Shown here: one piece after another, positions 1 to 8,549 of the stretch
Numbering within the stretch: the stretch's first letter is position 1
Layout of the letters: each line of letters starts with the position of its first letter
Assembly: GCA_030524585.1 (NCBI GenBank)
Contig: JAUNGJ010000021.1
Coordinates: 1 to 43,834, forward strand
Direction of reading: 5' to 3'
Length of the DNA stretch: 43,834 nt
Source of the DNA: Eubacteriales bacterium
GTDB taxonomy: Bacteria > Bacillota > Clostridia > Lachnospirales > Lachnospiraceae
Translations under genes and position numbers: made by a program
Notes under the pieces: generated by a model
What the model was told of the DNA's origin: nothing
Databases searched by the model: none
Seen by the model: only the letters and a program-made list of their open reading frames with translations

Positions 1-169
1 CGTCAGGGAAGGTCAGACCGTTCCCAGAGTGAGAGACGTCAGGATAACCGCCAGGACCGCTCCCAGAGCGAGAAACGACAGGATCGTTCCCAGGGTGAGA
101 GACGTCAGGATAACCGTCAGGGAAGGTCAGACCGTTCCCAGAGTGAGAGACGTCAGGATAACCGCCAGG
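1..169 (+). repeat. Coding near-repeat in the IF-2 linker, 114-bp period
   Basis: Bases 1-55 recur exactly at 115-169, a period of 114 bases or 38 codons. Between them are degenerate copies of a shorter unit reading roughly [13 protein letters not shown]. The array may continue upstream of the window. Confidence 0.85.
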
Positions 170-2259
170 GAAAACAGGACCGTCAATCAGGAGACCGTTT
201 CCAGAATGGACGTCAGGGAAGAAGTCAGGGAGACCGTTTCCAGGCAGATAAGGGTGACAGAGAGCGGGATGGATACAGGAATGACCGCCGCGATCGCCAG
301 AATAAGAAGAGCAACCCTGCAATTCCGGCGCCGGCATTAGAAGGCCAGAAGCCTCAGAGAAGCAAGAATAAAGGCAAAGAGGATTACAAGAAAAAAGATT
401 ACCGCAAGGATGACGAAGACAGAATGCCAAAGGGCAAGAAGCAGAAGAACGAGCCGAAACAGCAGATTCAGAAGCCGCAGCAGAAGGAACAGAAGGTGGA
501 AGAGACCATCAAGTCTATTGTGATTCCGGAGGTCCTTACGATCAAAGATCTGGCAGACAAGATGAAGATCGTTCCTTCTGTTATTGTGAAGAGGCTCTTT
601 ATGCAGGGCAAGATCGTGACCGTGAATCAGGAAATTGATTACGAGACCGCTGAAGAAATCGCACTGGAATTTGATGTACTCTGTGAAAAAGAAGAAGTGG
701 TAGATGTAATTGAAGAGCTTCTGAGGGAAGAAGATGAGGACGAGAAGAAGATGAAGAAGCGTCCGCCGGTAGTCTGTGTTATGGGTCATGTTGACCACGG
801 TAAAACTTCGCTTCTGGATGCGATCCGCCACACCAACGTGATTGACCGGGAGGCAGGCGGTATTACGCAGCACATCGGAGCATCGGTAGTAACCGTAAAT
901 GGAGAGAAGATTACGTTCTTAGATACTCCGGGACACGAAGCATTTACTGCTATGCGTATGCGCGGCGCAAGCTCTACAGATATTGCAATCCTGGTTGTTG
1001 CTGCAGATGACGGCGTTATGCCGCAGACTGTAGAGGCGATTAACCATGCCAAGGCTGCCGGAATCGATATCGTGGTTGCGATTAACAAGATCGATAAGCC
1101 GAGTGCAAATATCGACCGCGTAAAACAGGAACTGACAGAGTATGAACTGATTGCAGAAGATTGGGGCGGAAGCACCATTTTTGTGCCGGTATCTGCAAAA
1201 ACTGGCGAGGGCTTACAGGAACTGATGGAGATGCTTCTTTTGACTGCTGAGATGGCAGAGCTTAAGGCAAATCCGAACCGCCGTGCAAGAGGTCTGGTCA
1301 TTGAGGCAGAGCTTGATAAAGGAAAGGGTCCTGTGGCGACCGTGCTTGTGCAGAAAGGAACACTCCGTGTAGGTGATGCGATTGCAGCAGGCTCTGCTTA
1401 CGGTAAAGTTAGAGCGATGATGGATGACAAGGGAAGACGTGTGAAGGAAGCAGGACCGTCTGTCCCGGTTGAGATTCTCGGATTAAATGATGTTCCGAAT
1501 GCCGGAGAAGTATTTGTGGGCTGTAAGAATGATAAAGACGCAAGAAGCTTTGCGGAGACCTTTATTTCCCAGAATAAAGCGAAGCTGCTTGAGGATACTA
1601 AGACTAAGCTGTCACTGGATGATCTGTTCAACCAGATTAAGGAAGGAAACTTAAAAGAACTTGGTATTGTCGTAAAAGCAGACGTACAGGGTTCCGTGGA
1701 AGCGATCAAGCAGAGCCTTCTGAAGCTGTCCAATGACGAAGTGGTTGTCAAGATTATTCATGGCGGTGTCGGCGCGATCAATGAATCCGACGTAAGCCTT
1801 GCATCTGCATCCAATGCGATCATCATCGGCTTTAACGTGCGCCCGGATGCAACTGCCAAAGAAACCGCTGAGCGGGAAGGTGTAGACGTCCGTCTGTACC
1901 GCGTTATTTACAATGCGATTGAAGATGTGCAGGCAGCCATGAAGGGTATGCTGGATCCGGTCTTTGAAGAGAAGGTGCTTGGTCATGCGGAAGTGCGTCA
2001 GACCTTTAAGGCTTCCGGCGTTGGTACCATTGCCGGTTCCTATGTGATGGATGGTATCTTTGAGAGAGACTGTCAGGCACGTATTGTCCGCGATGGAATC
2101 GTGATCTATGATGGTAAGCTTGCTTCTCTGAGACGGTTTAAGGACGATGTGAAAGAAGTCAGAACCGGATATGAATGTGGATTTGTATTTGAGAACTTTA
2201 ATGATGTCAAAGAAGGAGATCAGGTAGAGGCCTTTAAGATGGTGGAGATCCCGAGATAA
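1..2259 (+). CDS. infB: Translation initiation factor IF-2, 5' end missing
   Basis: IF-2 is the GTPase that brings fMet-tRNA to the 30S subunit and promotes subunit joining. The frame is open from base 1, so the start lies outside the window and the ATG at 424 is internal. The first ~115 visible residues are a low-complexity linker rich in Arg, Gln, Asp, Ser and Gly, built from near-repeats, followed by a Lys-rich stretch. The IF2_N domain covers about residues 163-230. The GTPase domain shows GHVDHGKT (262-269), DTPGH (308), NKID (362) and SAKTG (398). The C-terminal tRNA-binding domains follow, ending at residue 752. It leads the rbfA-nrnA-truB-ribF run, the usual downstream part of a nusA-infB operon. 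Identity is certain; only the length is unknown. Confidence 0.97.
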   Translation, partial: RQGRSDRSQSERRQDNRQDRSQSEKRQDRSQGERRQDNRQGRSDRSQSERRQDNRQGKQDRQSGDRFQNGRQGRSQGDRFQADKGDRERDGYRNDRRDRQNKKSNPAIPAPALEGQKPQRSKNKGKEDYKKKDYRKDDEDRMPKGKKQKNEPKQQIQKPQQKEQKVEETIKSIVIPEVLTIKDLADKMKIVPSVIVKRLFMQGKIVTVNQEIDYETAEEIALEFDVLCEKEEVVDVIEELLREEDEDEKKMKKRPPVVCVMGHVDHGKTSLLDAIRHTNVIDREAGGITQHIGASVVTVNGEKITFLDTPGHEAFTAMRMRGASSTDIAILVVAADDGVMPQTVEAINHAKAAGIDIVVAINKIDKPSANIDRVKQELTEYELIAEDWGGSTIFVPVSAKTGEGLQELMEMLLLTAEMAELKANPNRRARGLVIEAELDKGKGPVATVLVQKGTLRVGDAIAAGSAYGKVRAMMDDKGRRVKEAGPSVPVEILGLNDVPNAGEVFVGCKNDKDARSFAETFISQNKAKLLEDTKTKLSLDDLFNQIKEGNLKELGIVVKADVQGSVEAIKQSLLKLSNDEVVVKIIHGGVGAINESDVSLASASNAIIIGFNVRPDATAKETAEREGVDVRLYRVIYNAIEDVQAAMKGMLDPVFEEKVLGHAEVRQTFKASGVGTIAGSYVMDGIFERDCQARIVRDGIVIYDGKLASLRRFKDDVKEVRTGYECGFVFENFNDVKEGDQVEAFKMVEIPR

Positions 2260-2314
2260 TTTCTCTCGGGAGTACCTTCTCCTGTGGGATATTGACGATA
2301 AAGGAGAATGAAAA

Positions 2315-2698
2315 TTGAGAAAAAACAGTATTAAAAATACCAGAGTGAATACAGAGGTCCAGAAAGAACTGAGCAATATTATCCGCGCAGGGATCAAAGA
2401 CCCGAGAGTGGCACCCTGGACTTCCGTTGTTGCTGTAACGGTGGCGCCGGATCTTAAGACCTGTAAAGCATATATCAGCGTTCTCGGAGACGAGAAGGCG
2501 CAGCAGGACACAGTGAAAGGCCTGAAAAGCGCTGAAGGGTATATACGCCGTGAGCTTGCGCGTAATCTGAATATGCGCAATACGCCGGAAATCACCTTCG
2601 TGCTTGATCAATCGATTGAGTATGGCGTAAATATGTCAAAAAAAATAAATGATGTAACCAGAGATTTGAAAATGGATGGTGAAGAAGATGCTGAATAA
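2315..2698 (+). CDS. rbfA: 30S ribosome-binding factor A
   Basis: RbfA is a small KH-fold protein needed for late 30S maturation and 16S rRNA 5'-end processing. The 127 residues match the family length and carry the typical N-terminal pattern (RVNTEVQKELSNII) and the central region with AxVxVAPDL-like spacing. The start is a TTG at 2315, chosen because AAGGAG lies at 2301-2306 and no in-frame ATG gives the conserved N terminus. It lies 55 bases after infB, the usual order. Its last 11 bases overlap the preferred start of nrnA, which suggests translational coupling. Confidence 0.95.
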   Translation: MRKNSIKNTRVNTEVQKELSNIIRAGIKDPRVAPWTSVVAVTVAPDLKTCKAYISVLGDEKAQQDTVKGLKSAEGYIRRELARNLNMRNTPEITFVLDQSIEYGVNMSKKINDVTRDLKMDGEEDAE

Positions 2699-3638
2699 TA
2701 TATTGCAGGGTGTACACACGGTTGCGATCGGCGGTCATGAACGGCCGGATGGGGACTGTGTGGGTTCCTGTATGGGATTATATCAATATATGAAGGATAA
2801 CTATCCGGATATTTCAGTAGATGTTTATCTTGAGGCAATTCCAGAAAAATTCCTGTTTATCGGGGGGACGGAGGATATTCGGAGTGAGATTCCGGAGGCT
2901 GTGAGGTACGATCTGTTTATCTGTCTTGACTGTGGCGATGAGGAACGTCTTGGTTTCTCGGCACCGCTGTTTCGGGCTGCCGGGCGTACATACTGTGTAG
3001 ATCATCATGTGAGCAATCAATCATTTGCAGATGAGAATTACATCGTTCCGGATGCAAGCTCTACATCGGAGCTTATCTATCATCTTCTGGATAAAGATAA
3101 GATTACAAAAGAGGTTGCAGAATCCTTATATATCGGAATTGCACATGACACCGGAGTGTTTCAGTATTCCTGTGCGTCTCCGGCTACATTTCGTGTGGCG
3201 GCTGAGCTTCTGGAAAAGGGAATTGATGCGCCGTCGCTGATTGATGTAACCTACTATGAGAAGACCTATGCCCAGAATCAGGTCCTTGGGCGGGCGCTGC
3301 TTGAGAGCATTGTTTTTATGGATGGAAAATGTATTGCTGCATCCATGAAAAAATCCCAGATGGAATTCTACGGAGTAACGCCAAAGGATCTGGATGGAAT
3401 TGTGGCCCAGCTTCGGGTCACAAAGGGAGTAGAAGTTGCGATCTTTGCCTATGAGCTGGCAGTGGATCTCTACAAGGTCAGCCTTCGCTCAAAAAAGTAT
3501 GTGGATGTGAGTAAAATTGCGAAATATTTTGGCGGCGGCGGACATATGAGAGCGGCAGGCTGTACTATGCCGGGAACAATCTATGACGTACTGAACAATC
3601 TTTCCGGACGGATTGCGATGCAGTTTACAGAGGAGTAG
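2688..3638 (+). CDS. nrnA: DHH/DHHA1 phosphoesterase, NrnA-type nanoRNase / pAp phosphatase
   Basis: NrnA-type enzymes degrade 2-5 nt RNAs to mononucleotides and can dephosphorylate 3'-phosphoadenosine 5'-phosphate. The DHH domain shows the metal-binding motifs HERPDGD near the N terminus, the D-C-G-D strand, VDHH and HDTGVF. The C-terminal DHHA1 domain carries the substrate-binding GGGGHMRAAG. I chose ATG 2688 (316 aa) because GGTGA sits 5 bases upstream; ATG 2676 is in frame but has no ribosome binding site. The gene is usual in this position, between rbfA and truB in Firmicutes. Substrate preference cannot be read from the sequence. Confidence 0.9.
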   Translation: MLNNILQGVHTVAIGGHERPDGDCVGSCMGLYQYMKDNYPDISVDVYLEAIPEKFLFIGGTEDIRSEIPEAVRYDLFICLDCGDEERLGFSAPLFRAAGRTYCVDHHVSNQSFADENYIVPDASSTSELIYHLLDKDKITKEVAESLYIGIAHDTGVFQYSCASPATFRVAAELLEKGIDAPSLIDVTYYEKTYAQNQVLGRALLESIVFMDGKCIAASMKKSQMEFYGVTPKDLDGIVAQLRVTKGVEVAIFAYELAVDLYKVSLRSKKYVDVSKIAKYFGGGGHMRAAGCTMPGTIYDVLNNLSGRIAMQFTEE

Positions 3639-3640
3639 CT

Positions 3641-4537
3641 ATGTTACATGGAATTATAAATGTTTATAAGGAGAAGGGGTATACCTCCCATGATGTGGTC
3701 GCAAAGCTTCGGGGAATTACCGGGCAGAAAAAGATTGGGCATACAGGAACGCTGGATCCGGATGCAGAAGGTGTGCTTCCGGTGTGCCTGGGGAAAGCGA
3801 CTAAGGTCAGCGGGCTTTTGACAGATAAGGATAAATCCTACCGGGCAGTGCTTTTGCTGGGGGTGACCACCGATACCCAGGATATTACCGGGACGGTTAC
3901 GAAAAGATGCGGCACAGACTGCCTGTGTGCAGATACCGTTCAAACGGTAATTCGGGAGTTTATCGGTCTTTATGAACAGATTCCGCCGATGTATTCGGCC
4001 TTGAAGGTGAATGGAAAGAAGCTGTATGAGCTGGCAAGGGAAGGGAAAACGGTTGAACGAAAAGCCCGCACTGTGCAGATTTATGATATTCAGATTATCA
4101 GGATGGAGCTTCCAAGGATTGAAATGGAGGTTACCTGTTCCAAAGGAACATACATCCGAACCCTCTGTCAGGACATAGGAGACAGGCTTGGATGCGGAGG
4201 ATGTATGGAGTCATTGCTTCGGACAGGTTCCGGACCTTTCCGGATCGAGGAAAGTTATAAACTGGATGCAATCCGGGAAAAAAAAGAGAAGGGAGAACTG
4301 GAAAGCCTGCTGGTTCCCATTGATGCCGTGTTCCGGCAATATCAGAAGATTCAGATAGAACCGGCATTGGAAAAACGGCTGAGAAATGGGAATATGCTGC
4401 GCATTGACTGCCGACAGGAGAAGCTGAAAGATCAGGAATATGTAAGAATCTATGATTCCGCCGGGAATTTTGCAGCAATTTATAAATACGTAGAGACAGA
4501 TGAGTGTTTTCAGATTGTGAAGATGTTTCTGCAATGA
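3641..4537 (+). CDS. truB: tRNA pseudouridine-55 synthase TruB
   Basis: TruB isomerises U55 in the T-loop of tRNAs. The N terminus has the family motif leading to the catalytic aspartate, Asp39 in GHTGTLDPDAEGVLP. Motifs for substrate binding (IPPMYSALKVNGKKLYELAR) and SKGTYIRTL follow. Its 298 residues are typical. GAGGAG at 3631-3636 serves the ATG at 3641, only 2 bases after the nrnA stop, so the two are co-translated. The C-terminal ~70 residues are less conserved, as is usual. Confidence 0.97.
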   Translation: MLHGIINVYKEKGYTSHDVVAKLRGITGQKKIGHTGTLDPDAEGVLPVCLGKATKVSGLLTDKDKSYRAVLLLGVTTDTQDITGTVTKRCGTDCLCADTVQTVIREFIGLYEQIPPMYSALKVNGKKLYELAREGKTVERKARTVQIYDIQIIRMELPRIEMEVTCSKGTYIRTLCQDIGDRLGCGGCMESLLRTGSGPFRIEESYKLDAIREKKEKGELESLLVPIDAVFRQYQKIQIEPALEKRLRNGNMLRIDCRQEKLKDQEYVRIYDSAGNFAAIYKYVETDECFQIVKMFLQ

Positions 4538-4554
4538 GGAAATAGGGGAAAATT

Positions 4555-5511
4555 ATGCAGTATATAGAAGGATTAAAAGCGTATCACGGCAGAAGGAGAA
4601 CTGCAGTAACGCTGGGAAAGTTTGACGGCCTTCACCGCGGACATGAAAAACTAATTGAAAAAGTAACTGAATGTGCGAAAGCTGAAGAAATAGAGAGCGT
4701 TGTTTGTTCGTTCAATATGCTGCCTTTTTTTGAAAGTCTGTCAATTGAGAGGAAAATCTTGATGACAAAAGAAGAACAGAGACGGCGGCTTGAGGAAAGG
4801 GTAGATTATCTGGTGGATTGTCCTTTTACCAGGGAATTTAGCATGATGCCGGCAGAGATTTTTATTCGGGATGTATTGGCCGGCCTGTTTCATGCAGCTT
4901 ATGTGGTGGTAGGAACGGATTTTTGCTTTGGCCATGAAAAAAAAGGGACGGTTCATATGCTGAGGGAGTATGAGAAAAAGTATGACTATCAGCTGATCGT
5001 GATTGAAAAAGAAAAATACCATGACAGGGTAATTAGCAGCACCTATACCAAAGAGGCGCTTTCGCGGGGGGATATTCCGCTGGCAAATTATCTTTTGGGT
5101 TATCCGTACACAATTCTTGGAGTCGTGGAGCATGGCAGACAGCTTGGAAGGACGCTGGGATTTCCGACACTGAATGTGGCTCCGGAATCTCATAAGATAA
5201 TGCCGCCAAATGGCGTTTATGCTGTGCGGGTACATGTAGATGGGGCTGTATATAATGGAATTGGCAATGTGGGAGTGAAACCTACGGTCACAGAGTCGAA
5301 CCGGATACTGGTAGAAAGTTATCTGTTTGACTATCACGGAGATGCCTATGGCAAAGAGGTTGCGATTGAATTGTATGAATTCAGAAGACCGGAACAGAAA
5401 TTCTCTGATATACAGGAGATGAAGGCCTGCATTGACAGGGATATTGAATATGGAAAACAGTATTTTAACAAAGTCCAGAAAAAAGGGTTTACAGGCAATA
5501 TCTTTTTGTGA
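4555..5511 (+). CDS. ribF: Bifunctional riboflavin kinase / FAD synthetase
   Basis: RibF converts riboflavin to FMN and then FAD. The N-terminal adenylyltransferase half has the nucleotide-binding signature TLGKFDGLHRGHEKLI (about residues 20-35). The C-terminal kinase half has GRQLGRTLGFPTLNV and the NGVYAV strand. At 318 residues it is full length. The start ATG 4555 follows a GGGGA site and is 17 bases after truB. The products are needed by Rnf and by the ApbE flavin transferase encoded further along this window. Its 3' end contains the probable rpsO promoter. Confidence 0.95.
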   Translation: MQYIEGLKAYHGRRRTAVTLGKFDGLHRGHEKLIEKVTECAKAEEIESVVCSFNMLPFFESLSIERKILMTKEEQRRRLEERVDYLVDCPFTREFSMMPAEIFIRDVLAGLFHAAYVVVGTDFCFGHEKKGTVHMLREYEKKYDYQLIVIEKEKYHDRVISSTYTKEALSRGDIPLANYLLGYPYTILGVVEHGRQLGRTLGFPTLNVAPESHKIMPPNGVYAVRVHVDGAVYNGIGNVGVKPTVTESNRILVESYLFDYHGDAYGKEVAIELYEFRRPEQKFSDIQEMKACIDRDIEYGKQYFNKVQKKGFTGNIFL

Positions 5512-5517
5512 TATACT
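5488..5517 (+). promoter_or_regulatory. Promoter for rpsO
   Basis: TTTACA at 5488-5493, an 18-base spacer, and TATACT at 5512-5517 preceded by TGA, giving an extended -10. It overlaps the last codons of ribF, so rpsO could be transcribed on its own. Confidence 0.6.
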
Positions 5518-5534
5518 CACAAAGTATGAATCAA

Positions 5535-5579
5535 CCGGCGTTCGGTAGCTGGAAGACTCCAACCGTTACTTAATGCTGG
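5535..5579 (+). promoter_or_regulatory. Structured rpsO leader, candidate S15 autoregulatory element
   Basis: An 8-bp outer stem pairs 5535-5542 with 5572-5579. Inside it, CGGT (5543-5546) pairs with ACCG (5562-5565), and TGGA (5550-5553) pairs with TCCA (5558-5561) around an AGAC loop. In the outer stem a G-U pair (5537/5577) sits next to a G-C pair (5538/5576), the arrangement S15 recognises in 16S rRNA. The element lies between promoter and ribosome binding site. Autoregulation by S15 is known for other leaders; here it is inferred from structure only. Confidence 0.6.
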
Positions 5580-5608
5580 CAGTGATAGAGAATAAGGAGG
5601 AAAGAAGA

Positions 5609-5875
5609 ATGGTAACAAAAGAGCAGAAGAGTCAGATTATTGCAGAATATGGAAGAGGAGAAGGAGACACAGGTTCTCCGGAAGTGCAGATCGCAATTCT
5701 GACAGCCAGAATCAATGATCTTACAGAGCACTTTAAGGCAAATCCGAAGGATCATCATTCAAGAAGAGGTCTTCTTAAGATGGTTGGTCAGAGAAGAGGA
5801 CTTCTTGCATATCTGAAGGATAAGGATATCGAGAGATACCGTTCACTGATTGAGAGACTTGGACTTCGTAAGTAG
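5609..5875 (+). CDS. rpsO: 30S ribosomal protein S15
   Basis: S15 binds 16S rRNA helices 20-22 early in assembly of the 30S platform. The 88 residues match the family exactly, with the signatures [17 protein letters not shown] and [12 protein letters not shown] 5609 is chosen because AAGGAGG lies at 5594-5600; the frame stays open upstream to 5573, but that would run into the structured leader. The gene has its own promoter and a strong terminator, and is followed by pnp, the common rpsO-pnp pairing. Confidence 0.98.
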   Translation: MVTKEQKSQIIAEYGRGEGDTGSPEVQIAILTARINDLTEHFKANPKDHHSRRGLLKMVGQRRGLLAYLKDKDIERYRSLIERLGLRK

Positions 5876-5909
5876 TTACTGGCTGCGGGACCAATGTTTG
5901 GATGAAGTG

Positions 5910-5954
5910 AAGCACCTGAGAGGGACGGCTGTGTTCCTTTCAGGTGCTTTTTTG
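5910..5954 (+). terminator. Intrinsic terminator after rpsO
   Basis: AAGCACCTGA (5910-5919) pairs perfectly with TCAGGTGCTT (5940-5949), with extra pairs inside the stem, followed by a run of T. Confidence 0.9.
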
Positions 5955-6030
5955 TTTGCTTTCATATGTGAGAGATGCGCCGGTGACACATTTTTTGCAT
6001 GGAATGCAGTTTGTTTTGGAAAAATAATAG

Positions 6031-6059
6031 TAGCGCTTTAGTTATGTTTATGATATAAT
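6031..6059 (+). promoter_or_regulatory. Probable pnp promoter (extended -10)
   Basis: A perfect TATAAT at 6054-6059 is preceded by TGA, an extended -10. No good -35 is present at the usual distance (TAGCGC at 6031). The expected start of transcription near 6066 places the leader hairpin in the mRNA. Confidence 0.5.
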
Positions 6060-6088
6060 GATTTAGATTGTGGACAGAGACATATTTT

Positions 6089-6140
6089 CCGAGACCACTG
6101 AAAAGCATATTTGCTAAAATGTGTTTTTCAGTAGTTTCGG
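6089..6140 (+). promoter_or_regulatory. Long hairpin in the pnp 5' leader
   Basis: Bases 6089-6104 pair with 6125-6140 over 16 positions, with one C/A mismatch and one G-U pair, closing a 20-base loop that can pair further. No T-run follows, so it is not a terminator. A double-stranded leader of this kind is cleaved by RNase III in the E. coli pnp mRNA, where PNPase controls its own synthesis; whether that holds here is inference. Confidence 0.6.
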
Positions 6141-6183
6141 TGGTTTCTGTTCTAAAAATATGATAAAAGAAAGGAAAACTACC

Positions 6184-8271
6184 ATGTACAAACAATTTGA
6201 AATGGAATTGGCTGGCAGGACACTTCGTGTTGATGTCGGCAGAGTTGCAAAACAGGCAAACGGGGCAGTTCTTATGCATTACGGCGATACAACGGTTCTC
6301 TGTACGGCAACTGCATCAGAGAAACCGAGAGACGGTATTGATTTTTTTCCGTTAAGCGTTGAATACAATGAGAGAATGTATGCTGTAGGCAAGATTCCGG
6401 GAGGATTTAATAAGAGAGAGGGAAAGGCGTCTGAGAATGCAGTGCTGACGGACCGGGTTATTGACCGTCCGATGAGACCACTGTTTCCAAAGGATTACCG
6501 CAATGATGTGACTCTGGAGAATCTGGTTCTCTCCGTAGACCAGGATTGCTCACCAGAGCTTACTGCTATGATTGGATCGGCGATCGCAACGACAATTTCC
6601 GATATTCCTTTTGACGGACCGATTTCTACCACACAGGTAGGCCTTGTTGATGGAGAATTTATCTTCAATCCGACGGCAGACCAGAGGGAGGTTTCCGACC
6701 TTGCACTTACTGTTGCTTCAACCAGAGAGAAGGTTATCATGATCGAAGCCGGAGCAAATGAGGTTCCGGAAGACAGGATGATTGAAGCGATTTTTGCGGC
6801 TCATGATCTGAATCAGAAGGTTATCGCATTCATCGACACGATTGTTGCTGAATGTGGAAAGCCGAAGCATGAATATGAGAGCTGCGCAGTTCCTGAGGAA
6901 TTATTTGCGGCAATCAAGGAGATCGTACCGCCGGAAGCAATGGAAGAAGCGGTATTCACCGATGAGAAGCAGGTACGTGAAGAGAACATCCGCCAGATCA
7001 CAGAGAAGCTTGAGGAAGCATTTGCTGAGAATGAAGAGTGGCTTGCAGTGCTTGGGGAAGCTGTATATCAGTATCAGAAGAAGACGGTTCGCAAGATGAT
7101 CTTAAAAGACCACAAGCGTCCGGACGGAAGAGCCATCGATCAGATTCGTCCGTTGGCGGCAGAGGTGGATCTGATTCCGAGAGTTCATGGTTCTGCCATG
7201 TTTACCCGCGGTCAGACTCAGATCTGCAATATCTGTACTCTGGCACCTCTTTCTGAGGCTCAGAGATTGGATGGCCTGGATGAGGCAGAGACATCTAAGA
7301 GATATATGCATCACTATAACTTCCCGTCATACTCTGTGGGTGAGACAAGACCATCCAGAGGACCGGGACGCCGGGAGATTGGACATGGTGCGCTGGCAGA
7401 GCGTGCGCTGGTGCCGGTACTTCCGAGCGAGGCGGATTTCCCATATGCAATCCGTACTGTATCCGAGACTTTTGAGTCTAACGGATCTACTTCCCAGGCA
7501 AGCGTGTGTGCATCTTCTATGTCACTGATGGCTGCAGGTGTGCCGATCAGGGCTGCTGTTGCAGGTATCTCTGCAGGTCTGGTAACTGGAGAGACCGATG
7601 ATGATTATCTGGTACTGACCGATATTCAGGGATTGGAAGATTTCTTTGGAGATATGGACTTTAAGGTGGCCGGAACCCATAAGGGCATTACAGCAATCCA
7701 GATGGATATTAAGATCCACGGACTTACAAGACCGATCATTGAGGAAGCGATTGCAGCAACTAAGAAGGCGAGAACTTATATTCTTGATGAAGTTATGGCA
7801 AAGGCAATTGCAGAGCCGAGACCGGAGGTTGGTCCTTATGCGCCGAAGATTATTCAGATGCAGATTGATCCGCAGAAGATCGGCGATGTGGTCGGCCAGC
7901 GCGGCAAGACAATCAATGCAATTATTGAAGAGACTGGTGTCAAGATTGACATTACAGATGACGGAGCTGTATCAATCTGTGGAACAGACGCTGCCGGCAT
8001 GGAACGTGCAAAACAGCTGATTGCGATCATCGTAACGGATTTTGAGGCAGGAATGGTTCTGGAAGGAAAGGTTGTAAGCATTAAAGAATTTGGTGCATTT
8101 TTAGAGTTCGCTCCGGGAAAAGAAGGAATGGTTCACATTTCCAAGATTTCCAAGGAGAGAATCAAGCAGGTGGAGGATGTGCTGACACTTGGCGATGTAG
8201 TGAAGGTCGTATGCCTTGGAAAGGATAAGATGGGACGTCTTTCATTCAGTATGAAGGATGTTGCAGAATAA
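6184..8271 (+). CDS. pnp: Polyribonucleotide nucleotidyltransferase (PNPase)
   Basis: PNPase is a trimeric 3'-to-5' phosphorolytic exoribonuclease that degrades mRNA and releases nucleoside diphosphates. The 695 residues contain the first RNase PH domain (with GGFNKREGK and DRPMRPLFP), a helical domain, the second catalytic RNase PH domain (with the FPYAIR-type segment and the GxxFFGDMDFKVAGT region), then a KH domain (IGDVVGQRGKTINAI) and a C-terminal S1 domain (EGKVVSIKEFGAFLE). ATG 6184 is chosen because AAGGAAA lies at 6171-6177 and the protein then begins MYKQFEMELAGR. The open frame to 6121 crosses the leader hairpin. Confidence 0.97.
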   Translation: MYKQFEMELAGRTLRVDVGRVAKQANGAVLMHYGDTTVLCTATASEKPRDGIDFFPLSVEYNERMYAVGKIPGGFNKREGKASENAVLTDRVIDRPMRPLFPKDYRNDVTLENLVLSVDQDCSPELTAMIGSAIATTISDIPFDGPISTTQVGLVDGEFIFNPTADQREVSDLALTVASTREKVIMIEAGANEVPEDRMIEAIFAAHDLNQKVIAFIDTIVAECGKPKHEYESCAVPEELFAAIKEIVPPEAMEEAVFTDEKQVREENIRQITEKLEEAFAENEEWLAVLGEAVYQYQKKTVRKMILKDHKRPDGRAIDQIRPLAAEVDLIPRVHGSAMFTRGQTQICNICTLAPLSEAQRLDGLDEAETSKRYMHHYNFPSYSVGETRPSRGPGRREIGHGALAERALVPVLPSEADFPYAIRTVSETFESNGSTSQASVCASSMSLMAAGVPIRAAVAGISAGLVTGETDDDYLVLTDIQGLEDFFGDMDFKVAGTHKGITAIQMDIKIHGLTRPIIEEAIAATKKARTYILDEVMAKAIAEPRPEVGPYAPKIIQMQIDPQKIGDVVGQRGKTINAIIEETGVKIDITDDGAVSICGTDAAGMERAKQLIAIIVTDFEAGMVLEGKVVSIKEFGAFLEFAPGKEGMVHISKISKERIKQVEDVLTLGDVVKVVCLGKDKMGRLSFSMKDVAE

Positions 8272-8293
8272 GCAGAATATATGAGAACTTCGG

Positions 8294-8324
8294 AGACTGG
8301 TACGGTTTTGTGCCAGTCTTTTTT
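8294..8324 (+). terminator. Intrinsic terminator after pnp
   Basis: AGACTGGTAC (8294-8303) pairs with GTGCCAGTCT (8310-8319) with one G-U pair, followed by TTTTT. Confidence 0.88.
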
Positions 8325-8549
8325 GCTGCGGAGAAATGGAGATAATCATTAAAGTTTAATTAAGAAATTCCTTATTGTTTTTTTTAGAAACTATCCACAT
8401 CTGCGACACAAATAAGGAGTATTCTATAAAAAAGACAAATAAAACAGATTGCCGTAAAAAAGAGTCATATCGCAAGGGGAGCTGCAATATAATAGTAAAG
8501 TCGGCAATCTTAGTCGGGAGTAGATTAATTAAGAAATGGAGGAATCAGT
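8325..8549. other. AT-rich intergenic region with a direct and an inverted repeat
   Basis: This region carries an exact 13-base direct repeat, TTAATTAAGAAAT, at 8356-8368 and 8525-8537. Between the copies is a perfect 9-bp inverted repeat, AGATTGCCG (8446-8454) with CGGCAATCT (8502-8510). A TATAAT at 8488-8493 lies inside the inverted repeat without a convincing -35. It may be the leader and promoter of the small ORF at 8550. I cannot assign it to a known RNA. Confidence 0.5.

Larger units (their letters stand above)
5955..6183 (+). other. Intergenic region before pnp (308 bases from rpsO to pnp)
   Basis: After the rpsO terminator this stretch holds about 100 bases with no recognisable gene, then the pnp promoter and a long leader hairpin, both listed separately. 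I see no ORF with a ribosome binding site in it other than pnp. Confidence 0.7.

Noticed and set aside
29-340. Second-frame ORF with repeated RDVRIT units at the start of the window
   Set aside because: It is the out-of-frame reading of the repetitive infB linker, whose own frame is open throughout.
1651-2595. Minus-strand open frame of 314 codons across infB and rbfA
   Set aside because: It is antisense to two certain genes, has no ribosome binding site and its composition is that of the complement of conserved coding sequence.
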